From contig CP047918.1 in assembly GCA_010202265.1 (NCBI GenBank), positions 124,001-188,000 on the forward strand: a DNA stretch of 64,000 nt. Reading direction: 5' to 3'. Source of the stretch: Candidatus Saccharibacteria bacterium oral taxon 955 (GTDB lineage Bacteria > Patescibacteriota > Saccharimonadia > Saccharimonadales > Saccharimonadaceae). Position 1 is the first letter of the stretch, and each line of letters begins with the position of its first letter. The position numbers were made by a program, and so were the translations under genes. The notes below the pieces were generated by a model. That model searched no databases. It had not been told where the DNA came from and saw nothing but the letters and a program-made list of their open reading frames with translations. Of this stretch, positions 62,122-64,000 are shown piece by piece.

Positions 62122-62874
62122 ATGACCGAAAAGGGTAGGCAGACGTCTAATAGAAAAAAGATAGTCTCTATAGTGGGTGTTATTGTCCAGTGGAGCCTTG
62201 TTGGTGTAGTTGCGTTCGTTGCCTCGACTTATCTAGCAAGTGCATTGGTGTGGGTTGTGAGGAGTGTTGGTGTTGCCTGGTCTATGGAGACTACGATTGG
62301 TGCGACTGTGTATAGGGTGATGACATACATTATCCTCACCGCGATACTTGGCGGAGCGATATATTATCGTAATCGCGATCAATTCGTGTTGACTTCGGGC
62401 GTGGTGAAGCTACTAACCTGGAAGGACATAGGGATTTCTCTCGCTGGAACGATTATTTATATGCTCAGCGCGACGATTGCGATTTTTGTTGCATCAAAAA
62501 TCCCAGGTTTTTCTCTAGAGCAATCGCAGGACATCGGTATTGCACAGGTTTATGGACTGGATCGGCTGGTTGTGTTTGTGGTGTTTGTCGTACTGACTCC
62601 GCTGTTTGAGGAGTTGATCTTTCGAGGCTTTCTCTACGGAAAACTTCGAATACGAGCGGTGCCATGGTGGCTGTCGGCGATTGTAGTGAGCGCGCTATTT
62701 GGGTTGGCGCACATGCAGTGGAATGTTGCGATTGATGTATTTTGTTTGAGTATGGTGGCGTGTGCTCTACGTGAAGTTACTGGATCGATATGGGCCGGAA
62801 CGTTGCTTCATATTATCAAAAACATGATTGCGTTTATAATAAAATTTGTGATTATTCAGGGTCTGGTACGATAG
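62122..62874 (+). CDS. CPBP intramembrane metalloprotease
   Basis: 250 residues with seven to eight hydrophobic segments. FEELIFRGFLYGKLR (EExxxR) and HMQWN are the CAAX/CPBP family motifs. It follows rseP by 4 bp. The two membrane proteases side by side suggest a shared role in envelope signalling or peptide maturation. Substrate unknown. ATG 62122 is chosen; a frame from 62092 overlaps rseP. Confidence 0.9.
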   Translation: MTEKGRQTSNRKKIVSIVGVIVQWSLVGVVAFVASTYLASALVWVVRSVGVAWSMETTIGATVYRVMTYIILTAILGGAIYYRNRDQFVLTSGVVKLLTWKDIGISLAGTIIYMLSATIAIFVASKIPGFSLEQSQDIGIAQVYGLDRLVVFVVFVVLTPLFEELIFRGFLYGKLRIRAVPWWLSAIVVSALFGLAHMQWNVAIDVFCLSMVACALREVTGSIWAGTLLHIIKNMIAFIIKFVIIQGLVR

Positions 62875-62943
62875 ATAATTGTCGATTTATATGAGATTAT
62901 TCTCTAGTGTATAGGCCATAAAGATTGTACAATGGGGTTGATT

Positions 62944-64000
62944 ATGAGATTATCGCAAAATATTACACGTACCCTTCGTGATACGCCTGCCGATGAGGTG
63001 TCGCGTAATGCACAATTACTAATCCGAGCAGGATTTGTTTATAAAGTAATGGCAGGTGTGTATGCTTATACGCCACTTGGCCTAAGGGTCTTAGAAAATA
63101 TCAAGCAGATTGTCCGTGAGGAGATGAATCAGGTCGGCAGTCAAGAGTTGATTATGAGCAGTCTACAGCGCAAGGATACATGGGAAGCGACTGGTCGGTG
63201 GAGTGATGAGGTGGTTGATATTTGGTTTAAGTCCGAGCTAAAGGATGGTACTGAGGTGGGATTTGGCTGGAGTCATGAAGAGGCTATCGTCGAGATGGCC
63301 AAGCAGTACGTCAAAAGTTACAAGGATCTACCTGTAAGCGTCTATCAGTTCCAGACAAAGTTACGCAACGAAATGCGCGCCAAAAGTGGCATCATGCGTG
63401 GTCGTGAATTTGTGATGAAAGACATGTATAGCATGCATGCTACAGCAGAGGACTGCGATGCGTATTACGACAGAGTAGTCGAAGCCTACAAGAGGATATA
63501 TGATCGGCTAGGTATCGGAGATAGTACCTTTGTCACGTTTGCAAGCGGTGGTGCGTTTACAAAGTTTAGTCATGAGTTCCAGACGATTTGTTCGGCGGGC
63601 GAGGATACCCTATATGTAAACGCCGACCAAACAATCGCTGTAAACGAAGAGGTGCTCGATGAAGCCGCAAAAGAGATGGAGATAGATAAGGCGTTGCTCA
63701 AGCCGGTTGTAAGTGCCGAGGTCGGTAATATATTTAAATTTGGGACCGAAAAGTCCGAGCAGATGGAGTTTTACTATACTGGAGAGGATGGTAAACGGCA
63801 TCCAGTTTATCTTGCGTCATATGGCGTTGGAGTGACCCGTGTCATGGGTGTTATTGTCGAAAAGTTTGCCGACGAAAAGGGTATAGTGTGGCCAGAGGCG
63901 ATTGCGCCAGCGAAGGTATATTTAGTACAGATTGGCGACGATTCAAAAAGACGAGCAGATGAGCTTTATGAGTCACTAAAAGACCGGGGTATTGAAGTGA
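62944..64000 (+). CDS. proS: Prolyl-tRNA synthetase (3' end outside window)
   Basis: 352 codons are open to the window end. AGVYAYTPLGLRVLENI is class II motif 1 and FQTKLRNEMRAKSGIMRGREF motif 2. SHEFQTICSAGED leads by about 55 residues to GNIFKFGTEKSEQMEF and motif 3 SYGVGVTRVMG; bacterial ProRS usually has a ~180-residue editing insertion here, which this protein lacks. Start ATG 62944; TACAAT lies 10 bp upstream and GGGG close by. Confidence 0.9.
   Translation, partial: MRLSQNITRTLRDTPADEVSRNAQLLIRAGFVYKVMAGVYAYTPLGLRVLENIKQIVREEMNQVGSQELIMSSLQRKDTWEATGRWSDEVVDIWFKSELKDGTEVGFGWSHEEAIVEMAKQYVKSYKDLPVSVYQFQTKLRNEMRAKSGIMRGREFVMKDMYSMHATAEDCDAYYDRVVEAYKRIYDRLGIGDSTFVTFASGGAFTKFSHEFQTICSAGEDTLYVNADQTIAVNEEVLDEAAKEMEIDKALLKPVVSAEVGNIFKFGTEKSEQMEFYYTGEDGKRHPVYLASYGVGVTRVMGVIVEKFADEKGIVWPEAIAPAKVYLVQIGDDSKRRADELYESLKDRGIEV

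Overview
The window reads as a stretch of a Candidatus Saccharibacteria (TM7, Patescibacteria/CPR) chromosome. The 16S gene carries U at E. coli position 912, a base reported as characteristic of TM7. The proteins are short, single-domain versions of universal families. Biosynthetic genes that usually sit in conserved operons (pyrH, cdsA, dxr, rpmA) are missing from their usual neighbourhoods. Several gene families typical of this lineage appear: large helical proteins of unknown function, small acidic proteins, LPxTG surface proteins and VKOR. Everything here comes from reading the sequence; no database search was run.

Layout. 1-3.2 kb: the end of a type IV secretion-type locus (unknown partial gene plus a membrane-anchored VirB4/TraD-like ATPase). 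3.2-5.5 kb: two minus-strand envelope proteins, one an LPHTG-anchored surface protein. 5.6-10.6 kb: gyrB-gyrA and a DUF212/PAP2-like membrane protein. 10.6-17.2 kb: rRNA genes in an unusual order. 16S has its own promoter, processing stem and terminator. Then comes an opposing membrane-protein gene, a tRNA-Ala/Val/Ile cluster, a second promoter with an attenuator-like leader, 23S with an expanded helix-63 region, and 5S. 17.5-19.7 kb: a KGG-motif protein behind a structured leader, an ImmA-like metallopeptidase, a ROK kinase-like protein and an LPATG protein. 19.8-22.8 kb: rpsA and infB. 22.8-28.7 kb: a cassette of small acidic proteins around a 1565-residue protein with a glycosyltransferase-like C-terminus. 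28.7-32.2 kb: priA-def-fmt (minus). 32.2-35 kb: PRTase-like protein, winged-helix regulator, recJ. 35-36.1 kb: a tandem-duplicated cassette of unknown genes with a conserved leader and terminator. 36.1-38.1 kb: rpsU, yqeY, adk, map. 38.2-43.1 kb: ftsA, ftsZ, a cysteine-less NrdR, a thioredoxin-like protein, VKOR, murI. 43.2-50 kb: ileS, bactofilin-like membrane protein, PspC protein, rplU, parA-parB. 50-56.8 kb: lepB, LCP ligase, membrane protein, HtrA protease, prmC, prfA, rpmE. 56.9-58.2 kb: Nudix and a possible nucleotidyltransferase. 58.2-64 kb: rpsB-tsf-frr-uppS-rseP-CPBP protease-proS, a slimmed version of the classic cluster; proS is cut by the window end.

The core genes cover translation (rRNA, r-proteins, IF2, EF-Ts, RRF, RF1 and its methylase, formylation/deformylation/MetAP), topology and replication restart (gyrase, PriA, RecJ), chromosome partition and division (ParAB, FtsAZ) and the envelope (UppS, MurI, LCP, LepB, RseP, HtrA, VKOR, LPxTG proteins). 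This fits a small, host-dependent cell that keeps its information machinery and a Gram-positive-like surface but imports most building blocks. Many starts lie 8-10 nt after a -10 box with no Shine-Dalgarno site, which points to leaderless mRNAs being common.
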